Below, piece by piece: positions 22,731-36,540 of a stretch of 64,000 bases of DNA (positions are counted from its first letter, which is position 1; every line of letters begins with the position of its first letter). The position numbers and the translations under genes were made by a program. The notes under the pieces are model-generated. The model saw nothing but the letters and a program-made list of their open reading frames with translations, was not told the origin of the DNA and did not search any database. Source of the stretch: Pelodera strongyloides (lineage: Eukaryota > Nematoda > Chromadorea > Rhabditida > Rhabditidae); assembly GCA_036852015.1 (NCBI GenBank), contig JAANDG010000633.1, positions 1-64,000 of the forward strand. The letters run 5' to 3'.

Positions 22731-25700
22731 TAGAGAGAGAGAGAGAACATACCCTTTGCATGTGGACAGCAACTTCTGGTGCACATGGTACTCCATACTC
22801 TGGTAGATGGCCATCGTGGGAGTGAGCTCTCAACTTCCTGACTCCAGAAATACGGTTCATCGCCGCAGTTTGCGCTTTCTTCAGGAGCCCCATTGAGATA
22901 TGAGGAGTTCCGGAGGTCGAGGGAGCCTGCAATGGAGTCTCAACTATAAAATGGACGATCTACCGTAACCCGTGGATTGTTGCTACACTATTTGTTGCAT
23001 TAGGAGCATTGATAAAACATACATGCTTACATTCATAGCTGGCGACGCGCGGACTGAATTTTAGTATTGAATTAATACAAGTATTTTCTGGAAACGTGTT
23101 CATGTTGGACGGTGCCCAAGAAATTGCGGAAATTTCTCAAAACATTTTCTTACAAGATGAGACAAAACATTAAAACTGAACGGAAATTCGCTGTGACGTA
23201 GGCCGTTACAGAAGATAACCAGCAGAGGAGTTTAGCCGTGTCATTACGTAAAGGTTTAAGAAGCTAGACAACGATAATTTTTTATATATTAATTACCAGC
23301 GAGGAAGGTAGCTGGTAAAACATTTTGGTCAATAAGTACCACTTTTCTACTTGAGCGTATTTTTTACGATTGACGTATTTTAGCTAAAGCCCGGATTAAA
23401 TTATTGGATTTACCGCTAATGCACACTAAGAGGTTTGACATTTTTCTATTAATTTGTATTAGGCTTGTAATCTTATAATCGATTACAAGTCTATAGTGTA
23501 CACTATTTCATTACGCTATATTGGATTTTGTACATTGATTTTCGGGTGCATTCACAGATTGAGTCATAAGTTACATCCAAACATACGTGTTTAGTTAAGC
23601 TGATAAGCCTAAGCCTAAGCCTAACTTGAGCCAAGGTCTAACTTAAGCCAAGGCCTAAACTTAACTTAAGCGTAACCTTAACGATCTACCCACCTCAGTT
23701 TCTCCGGACGGCGATTGATCGTCCTCCTCATCTTTGTCCATATAAGTCGTGATCAAGTATTTGGAGACCTAAATGTTTAAGTTGAAAGAAAATATTTCGA
23801 ATATAGAAACTTACGAGACTAACGCTGAGAACGACATCAAGTCACGGTTACATAGCTAGCGTATCTAAGAAATAAGATCATTATAAGTAGGAATAGTGAG
23901 ATTAAAAAACTTCAACACCAACCTGTGTTCCTGATTTCGATGATTCTGCAAAATGGCTCAGCTCTTTGTTGAGCATCTTTCGGAACTAAAAAGAACATTA
24001 TCAGATACGTAATGCTCATATAAACATTCTGTTTTCCTAAAAAATCAAGTCCCAGTTTTGTCTGAACGGTACCCACTGCTTATCGATTACTTATCAATCT
24101 TATCGATTTATCGATCAGCTGATTTCAATCCTTACATGAGACGACGTGATCTGCGAAGACGTAGACGACGAGGGGAAGTGATAGAGCGGCTGTGCTAAGG
24201 AGGACTCCAGACGGCCAGTCATTCTGATTACGGTAGCCAGGGTGTCAAAAAATGGCGATTGACATGCAAATCAACCGCCGCGAGTATATAGAGTGAGTGT
24301 ATGTGATACTGTATTGAAAGAGAAAATTATTAGATGATTAAAAAACGAGAAATGAATACGATAAAAATTAGAAAAATACGACTTCTGTGACAAAAATGAC
24401 TAAAATAATAACTAATCGTAAGAATGAAAATTGTGAAAGTAAAATTTGAGAAGTTGAATGCAAAGTATTCAAAAAATAAAATGGTTGACTCTGGATGTAA
24501 GTTTGAGCCAAATCTCCATGAGCCTTGTGGTGTTGCTCAGAAACTAATAACTAAACAAATAAAATATCCAGGGTTTTAAACTGATCACATCAGCGTTGCA
24601 CTTTGCAACGTGATGGCGAGACGGCGTGACTATGGGACGATGTATATCAACGTCTGATTCGTTATCATTTAATATGAATATGTTGATATTACTGCCGATC
24701 TGACGCACTTGCCCGCGCGTAGATAATGGGGGCTGATCGCATATTGGCATTAGGAGTTTAGGAGGCTCATGAAAGGAAAAAAAACATCGGGATTAAGCTA
24801 ATTTGCACTCGTATTATCAACACATGGGCGGAGGAGGGAGAGAGAGACGAATGAGAGAAAGAGAAAGAAAGAGAGAGAGAGACCAAAGAGAGAGAGAGAG
24901 AAGAAAAGAGAGAGAGAGAGACGAATATGAGAATATGTAGTGAAAGTTGATCTCCTGAGAGAGAGAGAGGTGGGTGTTCTTTTGAGTTCTAGTCATAGTG
25001 ATATATAAGTAAAAAATGATATGATGCATAGATACAAAGGATACATTATCATGGCAGGGTTATTGTTCAATGAAACAAACTGATGACATATTTGCATTAA
25101 CACTGAAGATAACGAAGTGGTCCCATTGCGCAAGTGTTTTTTTAACGCAATTTTTGCATCGTTGCCAAAATTTTTGAGACGAGGCGTGGTCGCGTTTGAG
25201 CCGCGCAAATCCCGCGTGCATCAAAAGTTGCGCAATATTACCTAACGCACAAATATCCGCATGCTCTTTCATAAAGTGAACACCTTTCTTTAGTATATAT
25301 ATAATGTGAATTGCCCAATCAAAAATTGAGCAATTGAACACTTTAGGTTGACTTGCGTAAAACGATACAAAGAGTGACGCAAACCGTGGGAAGAAGGAAT
25401 TCCAAACACAATATGCTAATTAGCTAATTATCTTAATTCTATTTAACAAATTTGGCAGTTGGGAAACGTCTTTTGAATGGAACAACTGAAGGTGAAATGG
25501 CAAAGAAAAAAAAAGAATTTAAAAAATTAAAGAAGGGGTTTGTGGTAATCAAACTAGAATTATACATGAAATACAAAGTAAAGTTGAAGGGAAGATTGTT
25601 TTATCAAATCAGAGGGAATCCGAAGGATTATATTAAAGCGAAACACCGGCCGGTTTTTGAAACACATCGTGAACTTCCGCATTCTTACGTATTTATGCTA

Positions 25701-26067
25701 AATTGATCGAATTTATCTAGATTTTACTCAATAGAAATATAAGATTATCATCTGAAACTGGCCTACTCTGCTCCGATCTCTACGGAACAAGTCACATAAT
25801 TCTAACGCAATATTTTGCATTTAAAAATTAGACACCCTTGCCGAGCACAAGCGCGATAGATTAAACATTTTACATACAGGAAATATAAGGCGAAGCTGTT
25901 GACCAAAAGTTGCTTTATCAAACCATAAAGCGATGAGATTCGATCGTGAGATTGATGGAAATCACTAGGTATTTCTCGTGTGCTCGGTGCAAAGCTAGAC
26001 ATTTTTTACCCCTTCTGGGGATGGATGATCAGCGAGAGAGAGAGAAAGATAGAGAGAGAGAGAAAGG

Positions 26068-26101
<34 letters not shown>

Positions 26102-26254
26102 AATAAAGCTGACCTTTTTTGTCAATTCTTACGAAAATCACCGGAAACGGAAAAGGAAAAGCTGCAGCGCTCATGATTTCTTTAGCGATAGCGCGCAGCG
26201 CGCCACCGCGCTGCACCAAATTGCAAAAGGTTTTTGAGATCGCTGCGCTTTTGG

Positions 26255-26287
<33 letters not shown>

Positions 26288-27810
26288 CTCTCTCTTGCAA
26301 GTCAAGTTGTCTCAAAGATGAAACATATCACAATATCTTATACACTTATTCATTGACTTGATTCAAACTACATTGATAGTTGAGAAAGAGAATTTTACCA
26401 ATAGTTAGACATACCTAGGCGGGGCAAGTAAATCTATGCGGCGTGAACAATGCATAATTTGGAGAGAATATTGTGAAATTGTGAGCTCGAGCATACAAAA
26501 CTTGAGTTGAGCACGTAAAAACATTAACATTAAGTGGTCGAACTCCGATCTGTTCCATTTCTAAGCACCTTTCTTAATGCTTCCGCTCGTGGTCATGTTC
26601 TGTTAATTGAATAACGCGATCACAAGGTTAGCGGTTCTAACGCCGGAAACCACAGGAAATGCGCCTCGTGTAGAGATAAGTTTGACATCATTTAGATATA
26701 CAAGAAAGGGGAAAGCTCAGGGATAATTAAGGTATGAGAATCAGGCTCGAGAAAAACAAAATATCGATAAATATATAAATATCCAAAAAGGCTCCGAGGA
26801 AACGCGCAAGTCAGGGTAAAATTGTCAGAGCTCAAAGTTCGGAATCGACATATTAATGGGGTATCCAAGTATGGTGAAAATTTAAAGTATTTTGGAGCTA
26901 CACGAGAATTTTTTTTTTAATTTTTCATATTTCGTGTAGAAGTATTGACAGAATCACACCGAATATTTGGGAAGCTTGGAAATTTGGAAACCCCATAAAA
27001 AAATTATAATCACAGTCTGTTTACACGGACGCTAGTATTATTGGATCAGTAAAGTGAAAGATTCACTGAAAAAAGGGCATTAAATAATATGAGGAAATCC
27101 AAAGTCGAAGCGCGGATAAACATAATAACTCATCAATAATAAACAATAAACATATTATTGCTCAAAAGTACAAGCTTGTGATCGCCTTTCTTGTTATTAT
27201 GCAAAGAAATATTCATAATGTTTTCATCGAAAATCTATAAAATCGCAAGTTGAAAGCACTTAGACTCACCAGCGATAAAGTAGAATTTATCATCTTTAAG
27301 AAAGCCTATTAGGTAATATTAATTATCTAGGTTTAGAGAAGAATTTTTAAATTGCGCAAACATAGAATGAGATAGAGAGGGAGGGTGGCAGGGAGAGAGA
27401 GAAAAATCTGAGAGCGAGAGAGACGGGGAGAAAAAGAGAGAGGGAGAGAGAGAAGTAATGATAGAGAGGGAGCTAGAGAGAGAGAGACGTTTCCGGTGTG
27501 TTTTATTTACAAAACGGGTTGGAGCGGTCTTTCCGGCGGTTTGCAGCTCCACATGTGTTGATGTGTTAAATGATTATGTGTGTGATTAGGGTCGACATGT
27601 GCGAGAGATTGAGAGAAAGAGAGTGATAAAGAGAGGGATAGAGAGAGAAAGAGTTGAGAGAGAGCGTGAGAGGGAGAGAGAGAGGGATTGGAAAGAGAAC
27701 AGAAAGAGAGAAGCGAGAGGGTAAAATCAGACCTGACCAAGTCTGATGTCGATGAGAGAAGCATGCTTGTACGCAGATGAGAGAGAGAGATAGAGAGAGA
27801 GAGAGAGTTG

Positions 27811-27847
<37 letters not shown>

Positions 27848-30134
27848 AGAAAGAGAGAGAGAGTCAGTAAACAAAAAAATACAAAAGATTAATGGCAATT
27901 TTACAGAGGCTTCTGCTCGGACAGTGCACCAAATCCTCAAAATTGCATAACGAAATATGTTTACACAAGCTAAGAATTATAGTAAAGTGTCAGAAAACTT
28001 GACATAAAAGGATAAAAGGTAATCGAATAACGGTTATGTCTATCCGATCCTCGAGGTAACGCGTATTCTCCGTTCAAATTGAATTAAGCTTCAGAATTAC
28101 AAAATTATTTTTTATCCGGTGCAAAATCGTGCAAAATCTCAACGTAACTTGTGCGAGAGGTAATAAATCCATTAGAATGGAGAGGAATTACTTTAAAGCT
28201 ACACGTTACGTGGTTTGTCAAACTGAGGAATGTGCTCCATTCTCTGCTGCATGAGAGCAGAAGGACACATAAATGATGGTAAGACTGTTGTCCAAGTCAG
28301 GTTTAAAAACAACGCTGCATACCTCTTTAAATTTCGTGATCTTGGATGTTTCACATATAAACACCATTGCTGCTGACATTTGAAACGTTGAGTTGCCAGT
28401 AAATTTATAATGCATTTCAGAATGAAAACTTGTTTTTCAGTTTTCACCTGCGTAAAAATCAAACTTTAATTACGGTAACAGCTGCTAATTAACGGTGGCT
28501 GAATTCGTTAATTATTTTGTCAAATTACAGGTAAACCGATCAGAAAGCGATGTTTTGCAAACAAACCTTTAATTAAGTTTTTGTTTGACGAGGAAAAAGC
28601 TGTCTGTGGGTTTTTGGTTATGAACAAACAGTGGATTACGCAAACAGTGGATCAAGCAAGGTTTAATTACGACACGTACGAGAACACGTTAGAAATAAAA
28701 CTTAAACCTGAACCTAAAGTTACTTTTTAAATGGATTTTGTTGAATAAATTATCTTTTACTTAATAAATTTAAATGAAAAACTTGAACTCTTACGATTAT
28801 GTGACCATACGCGTGTGAGAATACAAGAGAAAAGCATGAGAAAGTGTGAGACTATACTGTATGATTATGTGACTAAATGAAAAACTTGAACTCTTACGAT
28901 TATGTGACCATACGCGTGTGAGAATACAAGAGAAAAGCATGAGAAAGTGTGAGACTATACTGTATGATTATGTGACGATGTAATCATGTGAGAGAATAAG
29001 AAAGCGCGAGACTAAATATATGATTATGTGACCATATAGAATACATAACAAGAACCTTAAACGATTACCCAATTGCTAGATAATTACCCCAAACGGTATC
29101 AGAAAGTATGTCTGGGAAAGTGAGCTCTTAGTATGAAGGCCGGGAGAGACTGGGAGACTCCCATAGGTGACCGGGAGGACTTGGGAGACCTTTGTTTGTA
29201 GGGGGTTCGCATCAAAAACATGGCCATATTTGCGTTGGGCCAACAATCCAAACCCGCTTGACCCTTGTGACGTCACAAAGCAAAATGCACGCACGGTTCA
29301 CTCAAACGCACGAATAGGTATACTGTGGCTCACGCACGTTTTAGGGCCAAAGATTGGGCTTATATGAAAAAAAATGCAAGGAAGAAATCCCAACTAAAAT
29401 TCATATATGAGAGTGCTGTCTGGGATATGTGCGTGGAAAATAACTAAGATGTAGAACCAACTTTTGCTTTCAAAGTAATGCAAACTGTCTCAGTGTCTAT
29501 GACTCCGACTCAGCAAAGGACCATATAATATGAGCAAATATATTATGAGGTTACTTTAATAAATTAACTCTTTAAACTTTAAAGATGTTAGTTCGGAAGG
29601 TAGCAGAGAAATAGAGTTTTATCATGGAGCCAAGCAAAATTCCAGACCTTTGTAAGAACAAAAAACTGTGTGTATTTGAGAGTGATAAAGCTAGTGACAG
29701 AAGATTTTATGGCTGATTTAATGTCCCGACGTCACACTGGCAATCAAATAATCAGTTTGTTGTATTTCAGTTACTTATTGTATAAAGGATAAGAGTTTAT
29801 TTGGTCTTTTGTTTGTGTGAACGAAACGAAAATTTATTAGAATACCTAATAGGCAATAAAAAGGAGAATCGCCCAGTGTTGAGCAAGAAGAATCGAACCT
29901 TATTTCATGATTTTTCAAGATACGTTGCAAACGTTTCACACAAATGTGCTCACTGTTCCAAACATTGAAAGTCGCCTCAGGCGGCGGTAGCCGTCTGGTA
30001 ATCAGATAATCAGATTGTTGTATTGCAGTCATAGATTGTTCACGGTTCTTTGTATTTTAGTAATAATAAAAATAAAAGAAAGAAAAGACAGAACGTTCAG
30101 AATTCCGATGTTAGGCTGTTCATAAGGCAAAACT

Positions 30135-30191
<57 letters not shown>

Positions 30192-31929
30192 CACTCGAAA
30201 AATAATTGTGTTCCGCTGGCGTGCGACGCACGAAAAAAATGAACAGACATATGAATTAGCATTAGTCTTCTAAGTAACAAAAATTTGGATAGGCCACTGG
30301 TTACATTGCGCCACAGGGTAACATTTCAAGTCTGTGTAGCGAACTGTAGTGCGCATGCGCAAGCAGTTATCAACATGATTAACAGCAATTAAACATTACC
30401 GTAAGTCTTAATTATTCGAAATCAGGCTGAAAGGAAGCTACACGGGAACATAAGACATAATGCATAGGTAACTCCGTGGTAAAGCCGTTAGCTGGTGTTT
30501 AATGATTTACAAGGTTTAATGCCAACTTTCTAACTTTCAACGAAAATATTAAAGCGAAATGCCAGCTCCTTTGGAAAAGTTGCATATGATAAGCAAATCC
30601 TATGTATCCTATGCTAATTTTGCGCGATCGTCCACGGCTACCGCGCAAAATTAGCATAGGATACATAGGATTTGCTTGTCATATGCAAATTTTCCAAAGG
30701 AGCTGGCATTTCGCTTTAAGCAGAATGTTTTCCAGGCGCGACTAACCGAGCGTCATAGTCATAACTTACATTATGAATGCTTCGATTCCCTCCAAGGAAA
30801 TAACTCAAAAATGCGCATTCATCAAGAAAATATACCCAACTAGAATTTTAAATTATAAAAAAAAACGGAGATAGGAAGTAGTTTTTTTTAAAGGAAGTTC
30901 CTCACTTGGCAATGGGATGAAATATGAATATTATATGAGAAAAGTTAAAGAAATATTCCGATGGGGGGAATCTTCGTATCACCTTAGCCTTAGCCTTAGC
31001 TGTGACTCCCATCGCAGGGTTCAAATTTAGTAAATTAGGAAATGCGATATAATATTTTTACTACGGAGTGAGGTGGCTCTAAAATAAATTTCCAAATTTT
31101 ATTTCCAAAACATTTGGATTTGGCCATTTGGCGAACATCAAAAAGTGATTATAAAACAGAATATTTCAGTTATTTGAGGAACTACTATATCTCCCGATTC
31201 AAAATTTTCAAATAGCACGACATGTTAAAATTTTTCAAATAGTATACAAGTTTAACAAAATAATATAATTGTAAGAGGTCCGCTTCACTCAATGCAGGCC
31301 TAAAGGTTCCTCATGCAGGACTATCGTATCGAGCCCTAGACGGTATTTCCTGAGTTTAACCGGCTATCATATACAATAACAAGGGTTAAGCGAAATACCG
31401 GCCGGTTTTTCAAACGCATTGCGTACACCTGCTTTCTTACGCAGCACATGCAAATGAGCAAAAATTAGAATAAAAAACTAGACCCCAATTAGACCCACGT
31501 TGCATAAATGCATAGGAACGCAGGTGCGTTTCAAAAACCGGCCGGTATTTCGCTTTAATGTATGCGAAACACAATAAATTCTGCCAACTAAGTGCCAAAT
31601 AAACCTCTCAAGTTGTTGTTCAAAATGAGACTTTTTTATTATTTCGAAGATATTGTACCGAAATTTTCGAATCACGAGACGAGTTCCCAGTCTACCATAT
31701 ACAGTTCGGTTATATTTGGGCGAGACACTGTGCTAACTTCAGATGCGGAGACCGGGAAAGATGTGAGAGAGTGATCTTGGCTATGGTGATCTTAAGAGAG
31801 AGCAGACAAGGTAATACACGTGATTGTATCACGGAAGCATAGAATTTGGAGAATCGAACTAATGGTAATATATGGACGGTTTTGAGAGAAGATGGAAGAT
31901 TTACTGCATTTTGAAGGAGGAGGACGGCC

Positions 31930-31985
<56 letters not shown>

Positions 31986-34914
31986 AGAGAGAGAGACTGA
32001 GAAATCTAGAGAGGACGTTGCTGAGATGTTTCGCTGATACAGTACGCTAGACGGATCACGAAAACACGGAATCTCTAACTCTAAGCGTCGAGGTTAGTAA
32101 ACCCATTTTTGCGATAAAAAGAAACGGAAAAAATAAAAGTGTGTAATTCGATCCTTTTGTTTTTGAGCTTCAGAAAACAAACCAAACTACTAGAAACTGA
32201 AATAGTGAGACAACGTTCTCACGCACTGATCAGTGATAGCAACAGGGAAAGTGGGAGAGTTTGTCTGGGGAAATTTAAGATTTTCGGAATTTTCTTGATA
32301 TCTCGATTTCCAATTTCAGAAAGAAACTTCTTTCGGGAATGGCTGGGCGTTCGTATGGAATAAAACTAGAAAGTTAATTATCCTTTGCATTTGCACAATT
32401 TGAAACGGCTAACCGCTAACATTAAGAATTCTAACGCACGAAACCCGAGTTCGGATTTGGTCCGCGTCAATATTGTAATATGACAATTGATATAGAACGC
32501 AGGTTTACTGTACATTCTAATGCCACCTCAGCCAATAATTAACCAACTTAAACCAGGAAACATAAACTGTTCTATAACACATGACCAAAGAGGTACTGTG
32601 AAATCTCCAAATTATTATTATTTTTTGTTATTGCAGAAACCTTAAAAACAGAACAGCGAAAACAATTTGCAGCTAATTAAATACACGTGCGAGAAAAAAA
32701 TAAATAAGAAAATGCCAAAGCCATGAAAACACAAATCAAGATAGCGGCCTAGCCCTAAATTATGGATATTTCATTTTTTCTGGGTACCGTTCAAACTTCA
32801 GACCGTTACTACCAGGGTTGTCTAAGTGAGGAAACTACCCCACATAAGGAAGTATTATGTATGTTTAATGAAACATTTACAGCGAATTGGGGAGCTTCCT
32901 CACTCTTCACGTCTTCACTACTTTCTGGTGTTTCAGTTTTCCATAAAGCGTTATGGCATGTGATTTGAAACGTATGCCGGCCAATGGCACAGAATGCTTC
33001 CTCACTTCACATTCTGTTCATGGCACAGAATGGAAGACATTTTTATGGAATACTTGTGCGCGCAGTTGTCGAGCAAAGGTTTCAAAACCACGTGTCATAC
33101 CGCTTTAAATATTATATATGGAGGAATAAAACAGAAAAAGAAAACTAACTTTGCTGGAGGCCATTTCAGATACAGAACGGTGCGTTTGTATCGTTTCCAG
33201 TTGGTCCAAGCACCAGTCGAGTTCTTCTGAAATTTATATATTTTTTGATAATTATGACAATTATAACTATGATTTGATAATTATGACAATTAGGATAATG
33301 AAAATTTATTTAAAATTTAAGATTTGAAATATCTGACTATTATTCTTTTTTCTAATAATATTTAAAATAAACCTTACAATGCAAAAACATACTCTCAACG
33401 CTAGTAATCACAGCAAATCCATGATAAGCAAAAATCATAGTAAATCACTTTAAAATTAATAAAATAGGTGTACACGTACCAAACTGACCAAACAAAATCA
33501 ATAATAACTAAAACCAAATAAAAATAAAAGCAATTATAATTATACATACAACATACCCAATGTTTCGGCAGCAGTTGACATAACATTATCGGGCAGTGGT
33601 GTACTGTGGAGTGGAGGCCGCTTGGCAGTCCTAAATTATTTTTATTTATTTATTTTTATTTCCTAATTATATTAAATTCAATAAAAATTTAAAATCTAAT
33701 TAGCTAATTATTTGCGATCAATATCGAATATAATTAACTAATTAGCGCAAATGCAATTTTTATGATAGGATTTCTACAGTACAGTACACACATATAAATG
33801 ATAATGGCTGGTCAATAGCATTTAGCATAGCAAGTCCTTATTGATACGCACATTTTTAATGATCAGATTCGACCTTCCATACTGTAACCAAGCAAATGTC
33901 AGTTACAAAACTCTGGTTTAATCTAAAATATTTAAATTTCTAAAAAAACCCCACCTATTAGAATGACGACCATCATCCAAATGCTGTATATTTGTGATTT
34001 GTATTAAATTTGTCCGCACGTTCCTCAAACTTGCCAGAAGTTGTGCAAAAGGAGTTACTATCAAATCGTCGCCGTGCCTGAAGTATATTTTTTTAATAAA
34101 TAAATAATTTAAAATATAATATTTTTTTATGTTTAATGTTTTTATTAATAAACTAATTTTAGAACTATTTTATTTAGAATTTTATTTTATTTTCGAACAA
34201 GGCCACGTAAATTGTGTGTGAATGAAAATGAGTTAATAGATCAAGAAGTGTAATTATTATTTAGTTAGTTATTTAGTTAGTTGATATAATAGACATGTGT
34301 TAGTAAACACGCCGTAAGAAGTCTGATGATTATAACCGATGTGCTTTTGCACGTTTTACCTTTCGGAAAGATATTCAGCTAGAAATAAATAAAAATATAA
34401 TTTTTTTTCAAAAAGTCCACAGTTTACTCACCTTTTTACTTCTTCAAGCGGTAGTATTTTGACGAATAATTTTCCCATTTTTTCACATAATCTTATCTAT
34501 TTTAGTGTTTATATGTCCAATGGGAAAGAGAACAATTTTAGGATTCAACTTATATTTAGGTATCAATGGTTGGGCAATTAATTAAGTCTACATATCTACC
34601 GTAGCTCAAAATTTAAAGATGTCTAAAAAATGCCAACTGAGAACGAAAATATTATAAACGCCGCGTCGACTAGATATTAATAACTTTAATATTAATATTT
34701 AAAAGAACTCCGCAACTAGTTTTGACTGTGACGCAGTCATGTTTATATACATAAAAGACCAAGCGGAATATCTAATTTGCTTAAAGTCAGAGAAGGGAAC
34801 GCTTGGTTGGATTTAATAACCAAGGTGAAGCAGTCAAAACAAGACGTTATGTGGCGTGAAGCTAGCTGAGGTCCAATGGTGACAGGGAGAGAAGAGAGAG
34901 AGAGAGAGAAGGGT

Positions 34915-34945
<31 letters not shown>

Positions 34946-36447
34946 GAGAGAGAGAAAAGCAAGGCTTTTTATGTAAACATTAATGTTGACTGCCTAGTGA
35001 TGAATGTAACTAAAAAATAGTGGGACTGGCCTCAGATTTTTAAAATATTAATTAAGACAATTATTTTAATTAACGTTTTTTTATTTAATTGCCGTATTCC
35101 GCAATAAGAATTCTAAAAGTCTAAAACCCGAATGTCCCTGTGTGTTCCGGAATAGTAAAGAATTGTTTACTATATCTATACTTTGAGTACTATGCCTTTA
35201 CGGCCTTGAAACAGAGGTCATAAACTTTAAGCGAACACATTTCATATCACTGATAAGCGAAGAATTACGCGAGAAATATTTATATGATTTCGAAGTACTT
35301 TTTGAAAAAATCAATAACATTCTTGCAAATTACTGATGCATAGATCTAATAGTAAGACGAGTAATTTTCTACACGTAAATTGGGTATTTGTAACCGCAAA
35401 AAAAGAGTTAACTTATTCTCGGGCTTTACTGAATAATGCGCAAAAAAAGCTACAAGGGATAAACAATGACGAACGACCGCATTGCCCCGGGTGCCCGATT
35501 GTCAATAGTTGTTTGTCGGAATTTCCGTGGTCTCTAGGAGAACTATTGGGTCCTATATGGAAGGACCTAAAGTGGTAAGGGCCTTAGGAAGCAAAGAGTT
35601 CGCAATTAGTGTATATTCAAGTAGGAGAGTGCTGAGAAAAGAAGAGAGATGAAATTACCCTTTCGTGGCAATTGCACTAATTTCACATCAACAGTACTAC
35701 AGTAACCAAAAACAAAACCCAAACCTGAACTGTGCTCCAAATTTACGTCGGGCGATCGTCTCACCGTGCATTGTCACGTGAGTAACGTAAGTGTACAGTA
35801 GTCTTTAGACGAAGTACCGTAGTCAGAAGCCAAGAGTACAGTAGATTAAACCGTAGTTCTAGACTGTAAAGTGCGATTCGGTGACAGTAAAATGTATAGG
35901 AAAAACGATGAAGCTGTCGTAAACATATGGGAACAAAGAAGAGAATAGAGACTACACGGAAAACCAATATAAGAATCGGAATAGAATGCGTGCGCACGGC
36001 CAGTTATGAGCCCGAATGCTAAAGCATTGTGGGAAATACGCTATCGAAATCCCCCACCCCAATATGTTGCGCTGGCCCGCATCGGTAATATGCTAACAAT
36101 AAATTGTAGCCTGCGTTGGTACTTACAGTTTGTAGTTTGTAGTTCTTTGTAAATTTGTCAACCTCAAAAAACATGTAGATCAAGAGTATACATAAAAAAG
36201 GTTAAGAATCTCTTTTCATCATGGCACAGGAAACATCGGGTTTAGGCGTTTAGGATGAGGTTAGCATTGATTCTAAATGGCTACTAAATCCTTTAGTCGG
36301 GGTCGGCCTCGGGATTCTTACAAGCGATCAACTTTGTTGGAATAAACCAAATAAACTGAGAGAAGGGATGTCAGAAGAGAAAACAAAAAGAAGAAAAGGG
36401 ACAAGTTGGTCTATAGGGGTCTAAAAGATTGGCCCCTCTCTCTGTCT

Positions 36448-36540
<93 letters not shown>

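Larger units (their letters stand above)
24224..33149. other. Large pde-4 intron (about 8.9 kb)
   Basis: AT-rich. It holds GA/TC tracts at 24835-24970, 26030-26105, 26253-26295, 27370-27490, 27600-27870 and 31935-31995; foldbacks at 25633, 30549, 31386 and 32943; a 103-bp duplication at 28771; and an (AAT)n run at 30139-30190. No nested gene was recognised. Confidence 0.6.

Noticed and set aside
28199..28462. Possible exon (frame with [12 protein letters not shown])
   Set aside because: No recognised family, weak splice context and ordinary AT-rich composition.
35336..35578. 80-codon plus-strand frame
   Set aside because: No homology recognised, on the wrong strand for pde-4, and no supporting splice sites.
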